The notes: generated by a model not told the origin, from the letters alone. Counted from the first letter of the stretch, positions 47,080 through 60,300 are shown. The stretch is DNA of 64,000 nucleotides from Dallia pectoralis (GCA_029465975.1 CM055756.1:9376305-9440304), one strand, 5' to 3'. A program made the numbers and translations.

Positions 47080-47375
47080 CTACCAGGACTTATTGAATGT
47101 CACTGTGTTCTTTCTGCGGTTGTTGAGTCAGGCCTCAAACCTGGCAATTTGTGGCATCTTATCTCTGAAGGTAAAAAAGAACATAGTACCAAAAATTATT
47201 ATTTTGCTACTGTCTTTGCTGATTTGCTTAAAGCCTTTGACTCTGTGAACAGTTGCATCGTTACCAATAGATTCCATAAGCCATGTTTCTCAGCAGAATC
47301 TACAGGCTGGTGTGATTTTTTTCATCCGACCGCATAACCTCTGTCAAATCTGAGGGCCTTACCCAGGTAAGTCAA
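47080..47375 (+). mobile_element. LINE reverse-transcriptase fragment
   Basis: Reads FATVFADLLKAFDSVNSCIV near 47210-47270, the RT block containing the first catalytic Asp (VFVDLxKAFDxVxH type). It then reads CFSAESTGWCDFF and, after a frameshift, DRITSVKSEGL. Only about 300 bp is preserved. Confidence 0.78.
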
Positions 47376-47379
47376 CTCA

Positions 47380-50300
47380 GAGTAAATGGCTAACCTCAAC
47401 TTTCAGCTCCAAAAACTGAGATAACATTCAGGGTTTCATGCAAGTTGCCGTAGAAACTTCCATATCTGGAAGAATATTTGCGTGAGCGTTATTGTGCTCT
47501 CTGTCACCTACGGCAACCAGCTTGGAGTTGGGGGGGACTACATTCTCATCCTGGATTGACTTGGAGTAACAACACATATGAATAAGGCTTGACTGCTCAC
47601 CCTACCTACATCACTCACCTACAGTCCAAAGTTGCATTCAGAAAAGGTCTTCCGCAAGGCCTCCTTCAGCCATGCTGCCACAAACAAACATGTAAGAAAT
47701 GACCATCACGCCTTTTTGTAATTCAGGCAATTTAGTCTTTGAGCTTGAAAACAAAAGGTTCCTCCATAAGTTACATGTAACTTACCATTCTGCGTTTTCA
47801 TAAACTCTTCACTGTGACAATTACACACTGGTTAAATGGTCCCGAACACAAAACACCAGATTCTCTATTACCATGTTATTTCCAAGTCAATTTTAGGGAA
47901 ATTGGCTCTATACCTTAGATCACTTTAACAACATCTGCAACTGTAATTGTAACCAACGTTCTGATAAATAGACTACAGGTCACTCATAAATCCTATAATT
48001 TCTTTGGTCAACACTGATTTTAGTATACAGCTGTCAATAACTGATTTCCATGTGTGTTTGTATACATAACACTTGTATACATTCTTATGGGTACTATATT
48101 GTGTTGCATTTCATTGCGTTTGGCCAAGTCTTCCTAAACATTTGAACAGAATCGGTTCTAAAGAAACAAGTAACAAAAAACGATGCCACAACCTATTCCA
48201 TTGGATTCCAATGTAGTTGGTCATGCTGTTGCAGCAGTCTGTTGAAGCAGTGCAGCTCAATAAATTAAACACAGATTAATTTATTTATCAATTGTTCTAA
48301 ATAACATGTGTGGATCAATTGTGTTGAATGCCCATAGCGACTAATTCTAACTTTTTATCTGCTTGACAACATTACTGTACTCACCTGGTTGGATATGGAT
48401 TTACAACATGCAGTAACATTATCTATGCATATTACTGGAATATATTACCTTGTGTCTAAATAAGGTTTCTACACTGAACACTGATTAATCAAAGTTTGCA
48501 CTGGGGAATGGACGACGTGTTTTAGAGCACACCATGCCATTCCGACACTTGCATTACTGAGCTGACCCAGGGTCAGGGGCGGGGACCAGACCCGGTGATT
48601 CGAGGCGACGTGCTCATAGATGTTTTAACAGCCGCGGGTGTTCAATATTGCAGAAACCCATCACCATTATAACCTACATAAGACCTGTGTGTTCCGCCTG
48701 TCTGCTGACGTCCCTGGGCAGACCAAACTCGAACATTCAAAAGGCGACGTGCACATAACTAGCACTAGGATATTCTACATGTATCTATCGAATTACCTCA
48801 GAAGGCACACGACGCTTCAAGCACAAGCTGCAAGTCAACAATATAATGTCGTGATACTCACTAGTCACCGCACTTAATCAACATACAAATGATAGTCCGT
48901 GAACGGTTGTTTGATGATGGGCGAGCTCGTAGTTCCTGGTAGGTCGCGACTACGGCATTTTGTCTACATCGTTATCTTGGCTGGAACCTCCTTGTTGTCA
49001 AATGAGACAATGTTGATTTACGGCGTGTGAACATGGGATCTCTGTTACACCAGAGACACTTTTCCCACCAGAGACACTTTTCTGCAGACGCCACTGATAA
49101 CGTGACGTCACTAAGTGATAGGCCAACGGGTTACGCGTATGACGTAAACATAACTCGCGCGGTGCATTGTTGGTATATTTTTGGATGATATACGATATAT
49201 TACAAAAACATTGTATATACAGATACAGACGTTTTGAATAATTGCGATATCTGTTAAATGTTTTTGTCCCATCGTATTGTTTCGTGATATTACAACAATT
49301 TCAAGAAAATGTGCAATTTCCAGACTCGTGACTTCGTGTTGAATAGCCTAGCAACCACTGACGCAGCATGACAACACAAATGCGATTAGTCTAAAAAAAA
49401 AATCCCGACACATCAACCGTCAATTGCAAAATTCACTGAGACAGGCCTAGATTATCTTTTTATATTGTTCTTATTTATTCGTTTGAACTGCATTAGTCCT
49501 AATTAAAGCAAATGTTCATAGTAATAAAATTCTGATTTACTAGCAAATTAATAAGATATCAGTTTCGTTCACAACTAATATGTCTCTTTTTGCCTTATAG
49601 TTTGTCTGCTTCTTAACCATAAAGCTCTTCAAGAACACGTTCCACTCAACTAATGCATGTATCTCTGGATTTGACTTAACATTGGGCAGTTGGAAGATGT
49701 TCCTCACTGTCAGCTTGTTAAAAATACGTATTGACATAGTACCCCTGAAATTGTGAAACAGAGCCTATTTTTAGTGTTACTTGCAATCATTTTAGTTTGA
49801 CCACCTAGGTAAAAACGTTCATCCAATGCATCCAACACTGGATGAGTCTGAGAACTGATTGTTCGTGTTCCACCTTATCTACCCAGACCTTGACACGTGC
49901 CTTCGGTGGATACAGTCTATGCTGCAAGTTCCTTATGCATTACAGTCCTATTCTGAAATGGATTACATTTCTTTCCCTCGTAATCATACACACAATAGCG
50001 AATAATGGATGGTGAAAATAAGTTCCTGGTAAATGTCACAGTTAGTATAGTACAATATGTTCCCTGTGCATGAGCACTTTTTACAATATTGCACAATTTT
50101 CAACGTAGTCTTAGCGTCTGCTACTATATATTACTACTGCAGGTAAGACACAGGGCCCACCCATTGAGCATATAGACAAAGCCAAATGTGTAGTTAAAGT
50201 GGATAGTCTGTAACTCATTACTTTTCTTTACATACAACTGCCTCAGTGTGGCAGGTCAAATATTTGCCTTTGGAATACACCCTTACAACAAAAGAAAAGT

Positions 50301-52766
50301 TCTGGTATTCTTAACAGGTAAAGTCTATTTGTCAATGGATAATCCAGCGGTATTGTAGGCTTTCTTCAACAGAATTGAAACCCAAAACGAGAGCATAATG
50401 AGTGGTCTGTCAGAACCATGACAACCTAACAGATCATGTAACTAAAACAAGCTTAAAACAACGTTTCAGACTAACAGGTTACAATGCACATCATGGCTGC
50501 GTAGTATGGTTGTTTTGTCCAAATGTTCTTGTAAGCTTTGGTTTCAGTAAGTGATTTATCTAGTCAACGCACCCTCAAAGACCACATAAAAGGCTCTATA
50601 AAAAGATTGTTGGTAACATCTGATGCGAGATGCAGTATAAGTTCACTGGATAGCTAAGATTGTGGGGCATCTACAGAATGTGAACACAACAATTTTACAC
50701 TGGCACATTTTTTGTGTGACTTTGCAAGTTAACAAAAATATTAGCACCTATTTAAAGTAAATTACAGGACAAGATGATGGCAGGGTAGTTTTCTGGGTAA
50801 AGATTTGCTCACTTTCAAAATGTAATGTTTTTTTCAACCCTCTATAGTGTAGTTAAGACTAAACAGTATTTTGTCCCGTTCCACTTTTGACTATCAAAAT
50901 GGCTGCACTGTGAGCAGATTATTGATAACAACGGCAAATCTGCAAGTCATGCAGCTCCAACCCATGAATACATTGGGGTGAAAAGGTCAATGGAACTCAA
51001 CATCTGCGCCCTAATGACAGTAACTTCCCTCTATCCCCCACAGTCAAATTAACTTATTTGCATTTATGCTACAATGCAACTAGCACAACGTATCTGATGT
51101 TACCACATTCACAACAAATTAGACAAAGTATATCATGATGGTGCAGCACATTTATAACTGAAATCATGTAGTACTGTTGTTTGTAGTACTAATTTAAATG
51201 TTTTTCCAACTAGTGTGTACTAGCTAGCTTGTTTGATGGCTAGTGTCTACTAGCTAGCATGTTTTATAGCTAGTATGTACTAGGCAGCATGTTTTCAGCT
51301 AGTGTGTCCTAGGTAGCATGTTTACAGCTATAGTGTGTACAAGATAGCGTGTTTTACAGGTAGTGTCTGCTAGCTGGTTATACACCACACAAAAAACAGG
51401 GAGTAGACTATGAATATACCCAAGCAAACGCCACATGCAATCTAAAACACAGCTAGCCCACAACACTTTGGAAATTGACACATCTTGCCAAAGACAATGG
51501 CAGAACAGTGGTTGGCCTGATAGTGGCACAAAAACATGCAATGAAACATGCTAACTTTGAGATCTGGCATTTTATTCTGTCTGACCTAATATTATGACAT
51601 TTTGTATATAGCTCCTTCTCATAACATTAAACATACTATCTCCATGGACTTTCCGACATGTCAATGTTGATAGAAAACAATGCTCTCAAACGCGCCAATG
51701 TTTCAATATTGTGGAAACACATACACTATAGAAACGTCTAAACCCTTTCAAATAGATGAGGTTAGGAGACAAACTGTTTAAAAAGCTTTCTTGATACATA
51801 AACAAACAGCATCTACAAGAAATGAGTTAGCATGGCCTTAGAGCAGAATTAAAAATTACATTCAAATAATCCATTACACATATTTACCAGAGCAGAAAAA
51901 AAGCATTGTTTCCCTAATCCAAAATAAAAAATGATACCTGGAAAATAAGACAAATCTTTCAACAGATTAGTCTTTTGTTTTGTTTTTAACTCCAGGAGTA
52001 CGCTAAATCTGGGTAGAGAAAATGGTCACTTAGGAATTTTAGTGGTTGCTTTTAAAGCTTTTAAACAGCAGTAGTTTTGGTACATATACAGACAGTGCAT
52101 CCATAGAGATAAAAACAACACTAGATTGTCAGCAATTCAGCATCATTACTAGATTTACAGTATGGCAATTCCTTCAAATATCCTCGATTGGCTAGAGTTG
52201 TTGAAGACTTTATGCACTAGGGCATAATGTAATTGATGCCACACAGAAATACAGTTGTGTATATGGGACAGCAGAATCTCAGTTAAAGCTACAGGGGTTC
52301 CTTAACCCTTGGCTCATTTGTAGATTAATTTGAACTTCAGTATCCACACATCGACTGTAGCCATATATCCATTACCATTGACACACACGTTTCAGAAGTA
52401 TTCTAGATTTCTAGTCTATAATTAAAATGTATAGTATATTCTACTTGCGTTCTACTCAACTAAAAATGCCGAAAATGACCACTCACAACACAAGATAAAA
52501 TCAAATAACTGAATTAACTGTCAAGTCAACCTTAATTATAAAAGCAGAACACCAGCAAATACTTAAATAATTGCAAAAAAAAGAACAGCGCATTGCAGAG
52601 ACCAGTCCACCAGGCATCATAGCATGGCTCCAGAACTGTTTTTTGTTTGGCATGACAGCTACCGCCAGGAGTCGGCAAAACTGCACAAACAGATCTGGGA
52701 CCATGCAAGAGGTCTTAATGCGTTTAAACATCCACCCCGCAAATCAGACCGAAAGTGTAGAGCCCC
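47380..52766. other. Intergenic region between cant1 and syngr2
   Basis: No coding exon recognised. The cant1 promoter is probably near 48850-49160, where CpG and GC content rise; a minus-strand donor (GTGACTA|GTGAGTATC, exon end at 48862) could close a noncoding first exon. The syngr2 3' UTR should occupy the right end. A degenerate tandem repeat with TAGTGTGTACTAGCTAGC and variants lies at about 51200-51370. The ORFs elsewhere have no support. Confidence 0.4.
51200..51370. repeat. Degenerate ~38-bp minisatellite (GCTAGTGTGTACTAGCTAGCATG)
   Basis: About five diverged copies of a 36-40 bp unit with core TAGTGT.TACTAG.TAGC and linker ATGTTTTA.AGC. It lies in the region that may include the syngr2 3' UTR or its downstream flank. 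Confidence 0.8.
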
Positions 52767-55700
52767 TTAATACGACGGAGGCTGGTAGGGGGCCGACTGC
52801 TCCGGGTTTTGGGGGGTAAATGGCGACCGCTGGTAGCCTTCGGGCCCACTGTTGGGGTACGGAGGATAGGGGGAGGTGGCAGGGTACGGTGCGCTGCGGT
52901 CATTGGCAGGGTCTGTGTAGCCCTGGTCAAAGTCACTCACTCCTTGGCGATATCGTGTGAAAGCGAACAGAGTCAATAAAGCCTGTGGGAGAAAAGATTG
53001 GCAATTTTGGTTAACCGCAACATTAACACATCAACAGTTTCAGATGCACACATTTTCTGCTCGAACAATTTACAACTATGCAATAATAATTATCGCCGAA
53101 TACATTATTTATCGCTCAATTTCAAGGCTTTCTTGTCTTGGAACGATTCTTTAGTCATTGATAAATGTGCATTTTCGCTCCTACCTGGCCGGGAAATTCT
53201 CAAAACCTCTCTCTTTAATAATATGCAGATGGCACTTAAAAATGTATAACTTGCTATGCTTTTTTTATAATCCTGTCAGATGATTTCACTGGATTTACAG
53301 CTTCACTCCTTGGATGGTTCAATATATCAAAATCTTGCTTTTCCATGGCGAACGGGTGAGAAATTGTTTAGTCAACTTTCTTGCCATACTATGGTGATAC
53401 AATATACCAAAGTGCATCTGCTTCTACACTGAAGTTGCCTGACTCTGTCTATCATAATGCCCTGCGTGTTATTACATTAGACAGTTATAATATTCATCAC
53501 TGCATGTTATACCAGAAAGTTGGATGGACCTCTTTTAAAAGTACATTTAAAGTACACAGTTTAAAAAGCCTTTCTCCACAGGCTTCCAGTATACTTAAAA
53601 TCACTATTAATTATTTATATATGTCCATAATTGTATTTGTGAGTTGATGTTCACAGGACACGCTTGCAATTGAGACTTCAGTCTCAATATGTCTTCCTGG
53701 ATAAATAAAAGTTAAATACATAAGCTAATTATTTGACTAAGTATCTTTTAAAGATCAAAACGCAGAGAGACTATGCAAGTGAGAGCATGCAAGAGAAAAC
53801 AAACGTGGGAGGGAGGAACAACAGAGAGGGGAGTGCAAACAAGAGACAGGAGAAAGGTAGAGTGACAGAGAGAAACATACAGGGAAAGAAAGAGACTCAC
53901 CCAAGTGACAATGGAGAAGAAGGAGAAGGCCACTACAGCTCTGGCAGCGTCAATAGGGATTGCTGGTTCTGTGGTGTGTGACCACTGATTGGCTAGGACA
54001 CAGAAGCAGATAAACCAGAAGAATGTCCACACACCTGCACACAGACAGAGGAAAGATTAGGAAGGTTATCGTATCACTTCCACATATATCCTCCAAATAA
54101 TGTATTATAACTGCACGTACAGCACCATCCAGAATTAGTTTGTACAGTGACTAGTCTGCTGTAGCTATGTAGCACATTGGATTTAAAATGAAACAATGAC
54201 TAAGCTTTGAAACAATGAATATGATCGATACGTCACACAAAACGCTTGATATGCACATTTTGAAACAATTTATGCAACAAAACAAGAAATGCAATTTCCA
54301 TATGTTGATAAAGCAAGTACATGCCAAACTGTTCCACCATATAGAAGGTCTAAAATATAAAATCTTTAAAAAAAACAGCAGCATACTATATACACACATG
54401 TTTATGAGACGCTTCGTTTAAAACACTATGAGCCTGCATACAATGCATTGAGGAATTTAAGCTATCCATATGAAAACAGTTTAAGCCTGGCGATCAGTCC
54501 CAATTTTATTTCTTAATATCCTTGTCGCTGAAACGTTTAAATCATTGCATTTAGAGTAGGGCCCTTTACCGGAAAAAGCCAAATCGCCAATGACAATCTT
54601 CTTCCTCTCAGTCGCACTGCTGATCTGAGGGAAGTAGGCGTCGAGTATGATGAAAATGATACACGCGAGGAATGCCAGAAGGCCGACGCCCACTCCAAAT
54701 CCACAGGCGCTGTCATTTTGGTTAAAGATGCATTTGGTAACATTCTCCTGTGAATTGTTGAAATAGCCTTCTGCTGTGATGGTGGCGAACACCACTACAG
54801 AAAATACCTGAAAAGACAAAAACAAGTTTGTTGTTAGAATGCCTTGGGGCGACAGCATTACTACCGTTCAAAGGTTTGGGATCACTTTAAAATGTCCCTG
54901 TCTTTCAAAGAAAAGAAAAAAACATTACAATAACATCAAATTGATCAGAAATACAGTGTGAACAGAATTGATAATGTTGTAAATATAGACTATTGCAGCT
55001 GGAAATTGTTTTTTTTGTAACGGAATATCTGCAAGAAATTACCATGAAACTGAAGATCTCGTACAACACAGTGCACTACCTCCTTCACAAAGTGCAAACT
55101 GGCTCTAACCAGAATAGGAAGAAGCGATGAATTCAGCATTGCACATCTGAGCAAGATGAGACGTATATATTTCAATGTCTAGTTTGACAAACAAACGCCT
55201 CACAGATCCTCAACTGGCAGCATCATTAAATATTACCCACAAAAATAAACACAGACTCAACGTCAACAACAAGGAGTTGCAAAAAAGCCTTCACATACTG
55301 GCCAATACAAAAAAAGTGTGTGAAAAAAACACAAGACAGAGGAGAATTGTGGATGAAATGTAATGGACAGACAAAGCTTAGTTTGAGGTGTTCTGGGAAA
55401 AAAGGAACATTTGCAAAAATCAGACCAAATGAAAAAAAGAAGCTGGAGGAGTGCTTGAGGCCAGCTGTAGAGGCCGGAGGAGTGCTTGAGGCCAACTGGA
55501 GAGGCCGGAGGAGTGCTTGAGGCCAACTGGAGAGGCCGGAGGAGTGCTTGAGGCCAGCTGGAGAGGCTGGAGGAGTGCTTGAGGCCAGCTGGAGAGGCTG
55601 GAGGAGTGCTTGAGGCCAGCTGGAGAGGCTGGAGGAGTGCTTGAGGCCAGCTGGAGAGGCTGGAGGAGTGCTTGAGGCCAGCTGGAGAGGCTGGAGGAGA

Positions 55701-58700
55701 CGTGCTTGAGGCCAGCTGGAGACAATGTGATGGTGTATGGGTGATTTGGTGAGGGTGGGATTTTTGTCCAGGATAAAAGGGTTCTTTAAGAAGGAAGGAT
55801 ATCACTCCATTTTGCAATGCCATGCAAGACCCTGTGGACGGCACATGACTGTCCGGTTGTGGGAGGAAATTGTCTCCATCGACCCAAAGCACAGCTCCAA
55901 ACTATGCAATAACTATTTAGGGAAGAAGTAGTCAGCTGGTATTTTGTCTATAATGGACTGGCCAGTACAGTCACGGCGTCTCAACCCCATTGAGCTGTTG
56001 TGGTAGCAGCTTGACCGTATGGTATATAAGAAGTGCCCATCAAGCCAATACAACTTGTGGGAGGTGCTTAAGGAAGCATGAGGTGAAATCTTTTGCGATG
56101 AACTCAACAAATTGACAACTATAATGCCAAAGACCTGAAAAACTTGGAACTGCTGCAAAAAGAGGATCGCCTGACAAAGGACACAATTATTGTGAATTTT
56201 TTGAACCTGAATAGAATTTTGGAATAATTGATTGAAGTTGATTGATTACACTTTTTATGTTCAATGAGTATATTTATAAATAGCTTGATTAGTTGAATAC
56301 ATTCTGCAGCCCTATATTTTAGCATATTTTATATTGGTCAGCCCGTTTTGAACACGTGCATTTTGTTTTAAATATATACACCACTCAAGGTCCGATTGAA
56401 ATCGCCTTTTACCTCTGTAACAACTAGGCTACATACCACCCCGGACAATAAGCAGATGACAAGTTCCATTCATTGAATGACAACTTGTAACAATGATGAC
56501 TCAAATAACAACTTCAGAATATCCCTGGGGAAGAACTACTGTGAATGTGGTGGCTTAATCGGAGTGTTGCAAGTATTTAGTCGCATAGTTTTAAGGTGCT
56601 TTTTCACACAATTCGTACATATTGTTGTTTTTATTTTTATTAAATCTAGTGCCTTACCAAAAGCACCTTGTGCATTTGGTGTCATGTGACATACTTAGTG
56701 TGACAAAATTTGACAACAAATGTTCTCTGTAAAAAATGTATAAAAACAGTTTGTGGGAACCACTTTAAGCACAGAGAGTGAAAATGGTCACATGTAAAAT
56801 TGTGTAAATTTGGAAAACAGCTGTGCCATTTAGCCGAGGCCTAGGTCCTGCCATTGACCGGCACATAGTTAAGGATTTACAAAAGTTCCGCACTACAAAT
56901 TTTGGTATGAATAAAATCCTTTCTAAACAGAGATCACTGAAAGTTAACTTGACATAAATTGTCTGTCATCCACTCAAACAACAGAGGAACCAGAACAGTC
57001 GGTTTTAGGTGACAGGCGTTCTTAGCAATTTTGTGGCTTTCACATGCTGTTGTATTCCACCTACCTAATGGGACAGCCTCAGAGCAAGCTTCAGTTTCAT
57101 GCTGCTTTTAGTTTCCCCTGGCAACAGGGCCACCTTGTCAACTGCCAAACGTACAAATGGTGCTTCACACATACTTTAGCCTAAGGCTTATGGTGCCAAC
57201 CTGTAGTGAATGTGGTCAGCCAAAACCCCCATTACACTATCAAGCACATTTTGCATTACATGCATTTCAAGAGGCAAATGTATTACACCGTATTCATTAA
57301 ACACAAAGAATAATTGAAAAAATGTCCACCGAAAGTGTAAGAACTATCAAAACGAATGTTTACTTGAGACCCATCCAGAATTCACATCTAGTGACTCCTG
57401 GGTAATGTATGGTCAAGCACAGACAAAATTAGGGCAATGTTAACAGCACCAAACAGATGTCAATCTCTCATGGGGGCCCCAGCCCAAGTGAAAAGGCAGT
57501 AGTCATGTATACTTTTCTATACAAAAACATGTGTGCCATCATTAGCCAAGGGGCCCCATTGCAGCTAATCTGGGTCCCATGAGCTGTATCCTATTATGAT
57601 GTTAAGCAAATCCATCCAAGTGGGACTCTTTTAAAAAGGCTTTAGCTGTTGGTTAGTCCGTTAAAATACATCCATCTCTTTTAGACAAACTACAATGCGA
57701 CGTCAACAATGAAGAACATGACAAATTATTTCTCTATTGAACACAACAAATTGTCTACTATCAAATATGCAGCCATGCAAACATATTTTGTAAGTCTACA
57801 TATTTTCACATGGCTGAGACCAATGTCGTTTGGTGTGGAATAAAAAATAATCAGCTTTGGAAAAAATAGTGCTTGTTATTTATGTACAAACAAAGATGTA
57901 ACAAAAATTGTGAATGTATCTCCTTATTGATTGAATTATGTTTTTATTAATTTGCTACCAAGACCACCAAACACTGTCATGGTTGCCATGGAAATAATAT
58001 GGCAAATTGTCTTACACCCCATAATAATTAAATTAAGCCACACATTAATGTAATGGAAAACACAATCGTAATTACGGTCAGATCTAGTTGTGCCTTAGAG
58101 ATGGGGCAGAGATATTGATAAGCCTTATAATTTATGCAATTTTGTTTGCCAGACTTGTTTCCTGTTTTTGGCAGCAGCAAATGTGTTGCTTTTAGCCTGG
58201 ATTATATTTTATAATGTTCATATTTCCCTCAAATTATAGTTTGCTTCTCTTGAGTGATACTGTTCTGGTAGCCTGCCTGGTCCATGTTGCGATTAGTCAT
58301 TTGGTAAAACACGCCCCTTTATGTGAACGCGCTTGTCGCTAGATAGGAAACACCAGGGTTGATTTAACAAATTGAAAACCACCGTGGTGACATCGCTTTA
58401 GGTAAAAAAAATCCCTCTGGTCCCATTTTAAACTAATCACAAAGTTGAACCTGGCTTACACGCGACAGGGAAAATAAACTATTCATTAAAAACAAGCGCA
58501 CTTAACATACACAAAGTAAATGCAAAAAAAATTAAAATGTAATTAGTTAGAAATTCCAGGTGCTAATTGCACGAGTTGAACGGTCCGCAGTCATCATAGA
58601 CTTTACTAGTAAGCTCCCACCTATCCTAAAGAAATCGTTAAAAAACGAATATGGAAGTCGATGGGTTAACATGGTGTGGGAAATCACCTATCAGTCTGAC

Positions 58701-59294
58701 AGTTGAATCAGATAGTAAACAGCCATCCACCTATTGAGCCAGTGAGCTATAAACGACTGCTGACACCTGTAACTCAAAAGCTACCACTAGGCATAAGTTT
58801 GTAAAATAATAATAGCAAAACTTAACGTGAAAAACAATGTTTGTGTCCTGGACCAGCTAATCTCTGGTCACGAGGGGAGGCTGCCTGCCTGCCCACATTG
58901 CACTTCTGCTGGTCGACATTATTAGTTTCACTAAACTAGTGTCAACAATTCACTACAATACTTTCAACAACCGCAACATCACAAAACTAGAAGAGTCAAC
59001 AACAACTCATGCATTTCGTGTCTCTCGGAGCTTTCAAGCTCACATTTGACAAAAACAAATGCATGCAATTGCACTGTAATATAATGCACTCTTTATACAG
59101 TACAGTAGCAGATAAAAGTTTCCCAAACTACCGCAGTTAGCGGGATAGCATTTGTTGTTAGCACACTAGTGTCAAATCTGGCGCAAATCACTCACCCAGC
59201 TCAAGAGGCGCACTATGGTTTGGGGTTGTTTGATAAAGTGCAGAAAGTTGAAGTCACCTCCAGCCAGCGAGGCCCCGTAGGCAGCAGATTCCAT
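52767..59294 (-). CDS. syngr2: Synaptogyrin 2
   Basis: Four-transmembrane MARVEL-domain protein of vesicle membranes, related to synaptophysin, with roles in membrane trafficking. Minus-strand coding exons are 59294-59196, 54807-54570, 54034-53901 and 52982-52767. Phases 0, 1 and 0 are consistent, and 687 nt gives 228 aa (human 224). The N-terminus MESAAYGASLAGGDFNFLHF matches SYNGR2. The four membrane segments are around VFSVVVFATITAEGY, GVGVGLLAFLACIIFIIL, WTFFWFICFCVLANQW and VVAFSFFSIVTW/ALLTLFAF, with the family blocks NDSACGFGVGV and YFPQIS between. The cytosolic tail is Pro/Tyr-rich (YPATSPYPPYPNSG, ending PPSY). All splice sites are canonical. Intron 1 (4.4 kb) carries a degenerate Tc1 element and the next-to-last intron a LINE fragment; neither touches the exons. 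Confidence 0.95.
53290..53715 (+). mobile_element. LINE 3' end in a syngr2 intron
   Basis: The plus strand reads CMPYYGDTIYQSASASTLK, then LPDSVYHNALRVIT and HHCMLYQKVGWTSF, the post-RT C-terminal region of a fish LINE. It ends in the typical tail TGAGACTTCAGTCTCAATAT, CTTCCTGGATAAATAAA. It is antisense to syngr2 and ends about 185 bp from exon 3. The frame is truncated and diverged. Confidence 0.82.
54862..56300 (+). mobile_element. Degenerate full-length Tc1-like transposon in syngr2 intron 1
   Basis: The left end ACCGTTCAAAGGTTTGGGAT followed by CACTTTAAAATGTCC is the terminal repeat of an abundant fish Tc1 family. Inside, the transposase reads in plus orientation through ACAGATCCTCAACTGGCAGC (near 55202) and the CTAAGTTTGAGGTGTTC region. 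CACTCCATTTTGCAATGCCA (near 55804) and a C-terminal KCPSSQYNLWEVLKEA region near 56035-56080 follow. Many indels and stops make it inactive. The central part is replaced by a 31-bp minisatellite (55443-55722). The right terminal repeat is not clear, and a hAT-MITE-like end (GATTAGTTG...GCAGCCCTA) follows at 56280-56317. The element starts about 55 bp from exon 2. Confidence 0.86.
55443..55722. repeat. 31-bp minisatellite derived from Tc1 transposase sequence
   Basis: About nine copies of a 31-bp unit (CTGGAGGAGTGCTTGAGGCC plus AGCTGGAGAGG) lie exactly where the Tc1 transposase would have a single CTGGAGGAGTGCTTGA segment. Flanking transposon sequence resumes on both sides (AAAAAAGAAG on the left, GACAATGTGATGGT on the right). 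Confidence 0.95.
56320..59190 (-). other. syngr2: syngr2 intron 1, remaining part
   Basis: Unique-looking AT-rich intron with no additional exon found on either strand. It may contain regulatory sequence, but nothing specific is visible. Confidence 0.5.
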
Positions 59295-59401
59295 TTTCTA
59301 TATTTTAAACCAACCCACACTGTTACTGGTAAATGTCTCTGTGGACACTGACTGACTCACTTCCTGAAAAGTGAAAGAACCTAAACGACTACGTACACGT
59401 C

Positions 59402-59667
59402 ATCTTTGGCATATGACCGTGGCCACGCCCCCCGCATTTTTCTTTGGCATATGACCCCCGCATTTTTCTTTTTGGCATATGATGACCACGCACCCCCGCA
59501 GCTTTCTCTGGCATATGACCGTGGGCACGCCCCCCGCATTTTTCTTTGGCATATGACCGTGGCCACGCCCCCCGCAGCTTTCTCTGGCATATGACCGTGG
59601 GCACGCCCCCCGCAGCTTTCTCTGGCATATGACCGTGGTCACGCCCCCCACAACTTTCTCTGGCCGT
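59402..59667. repeat. syngr2: 38-bp GC-box tandem repeat in the syngr2 promoter region
   Basis: About seven copies of a 38-bp unit (TGGCATATGACCGTGGNCAC then GCCCCCCGCAGCTTTCTC), some shortened, sit 110-370 bp upstream of the syngr2 start codon. Each full unit holds a CATATG E-box-like palindrome and a CACGCCCCCCGC GC box resembling Sp/KLF/EGR zinc-finger sites. The local frames on the minus strand (RESCGG, KEKCGG repeats) are artefacts. Confidence 0.92.
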
Positions 59668-59959
59668 CTGATAGTTGTGATCAAAGTGGTTTGTAAAAGT
59701 AATAATGCCTGTGCGAATATTGTGCCTGTGCGTATATCGTGCAGTATGTAGTTGATTGCACATGTTTCATTTATTATCTAATAATTCGTTTGAAGTTGGT
59801 GGTTAATTATAGATTGTTCTTTGTTTGTTCAACAATGTCAATAGGTCATAGATGCCAGGCTTCTGGTTTTGGGCTTTAATTGGCAAATTTGGGGCCGGCG
59901 TCGTCTCTTAATATGAATATATGCTAGTTAATAAAAAGTACAGTATTAGGCAACAACTC

Positions 59960-60300
59960 ATGTCTTGTTACACCAAGTCATTTATTAAAAATAAAGTCAA
60001 AATGGAGAAGCCCTGTGTGGAAAAACTACGTACATCTTTTGATTCAATAGCTTGTGAAGCCACCTTTAGCAGCAATCACTTAAGTAGTAATCGTTTACTC
60101 TATGACTTGATCAGTCTATCACGTCGTTGTGGAGCAATTTTGGACCACTCTTACTTAAAACAATGCATCATTTTATTGAGGGTTGCCGACATTTTTAATG
60201 CACAGCTCACTAACAGCCCTGCCACAGCGTTTCAATGGTTCGAGTTTTAAATGTTCTGCAGGGAAACTCTGGGTCCGGGCATTCATTTGGAATTCAAATT
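59960..60300 (-). mobile_element. Tc1-like fragment, transposase 3' end
   Basis: Read on the minus strand this is the C-terminus of a Tc1-like transposase: WSKIAPQRRDRLIKS, then RLLLK and VASQAIESK in broken frame, near 60035-60180. Plus-strand landmarks are GTGAAGCCACCTTTAGCAGC and CACGTCGTTGTGGAGCAATT. The copy is truncated and diverged. Confidence 0.75.

Noticed and set aside
59381..59763. Small proteins with RESCGG or KEKCGG repeats
   Set aside because: Frames created by the 38-bp promoter-proximal repeat; several frames are open simultaneously.
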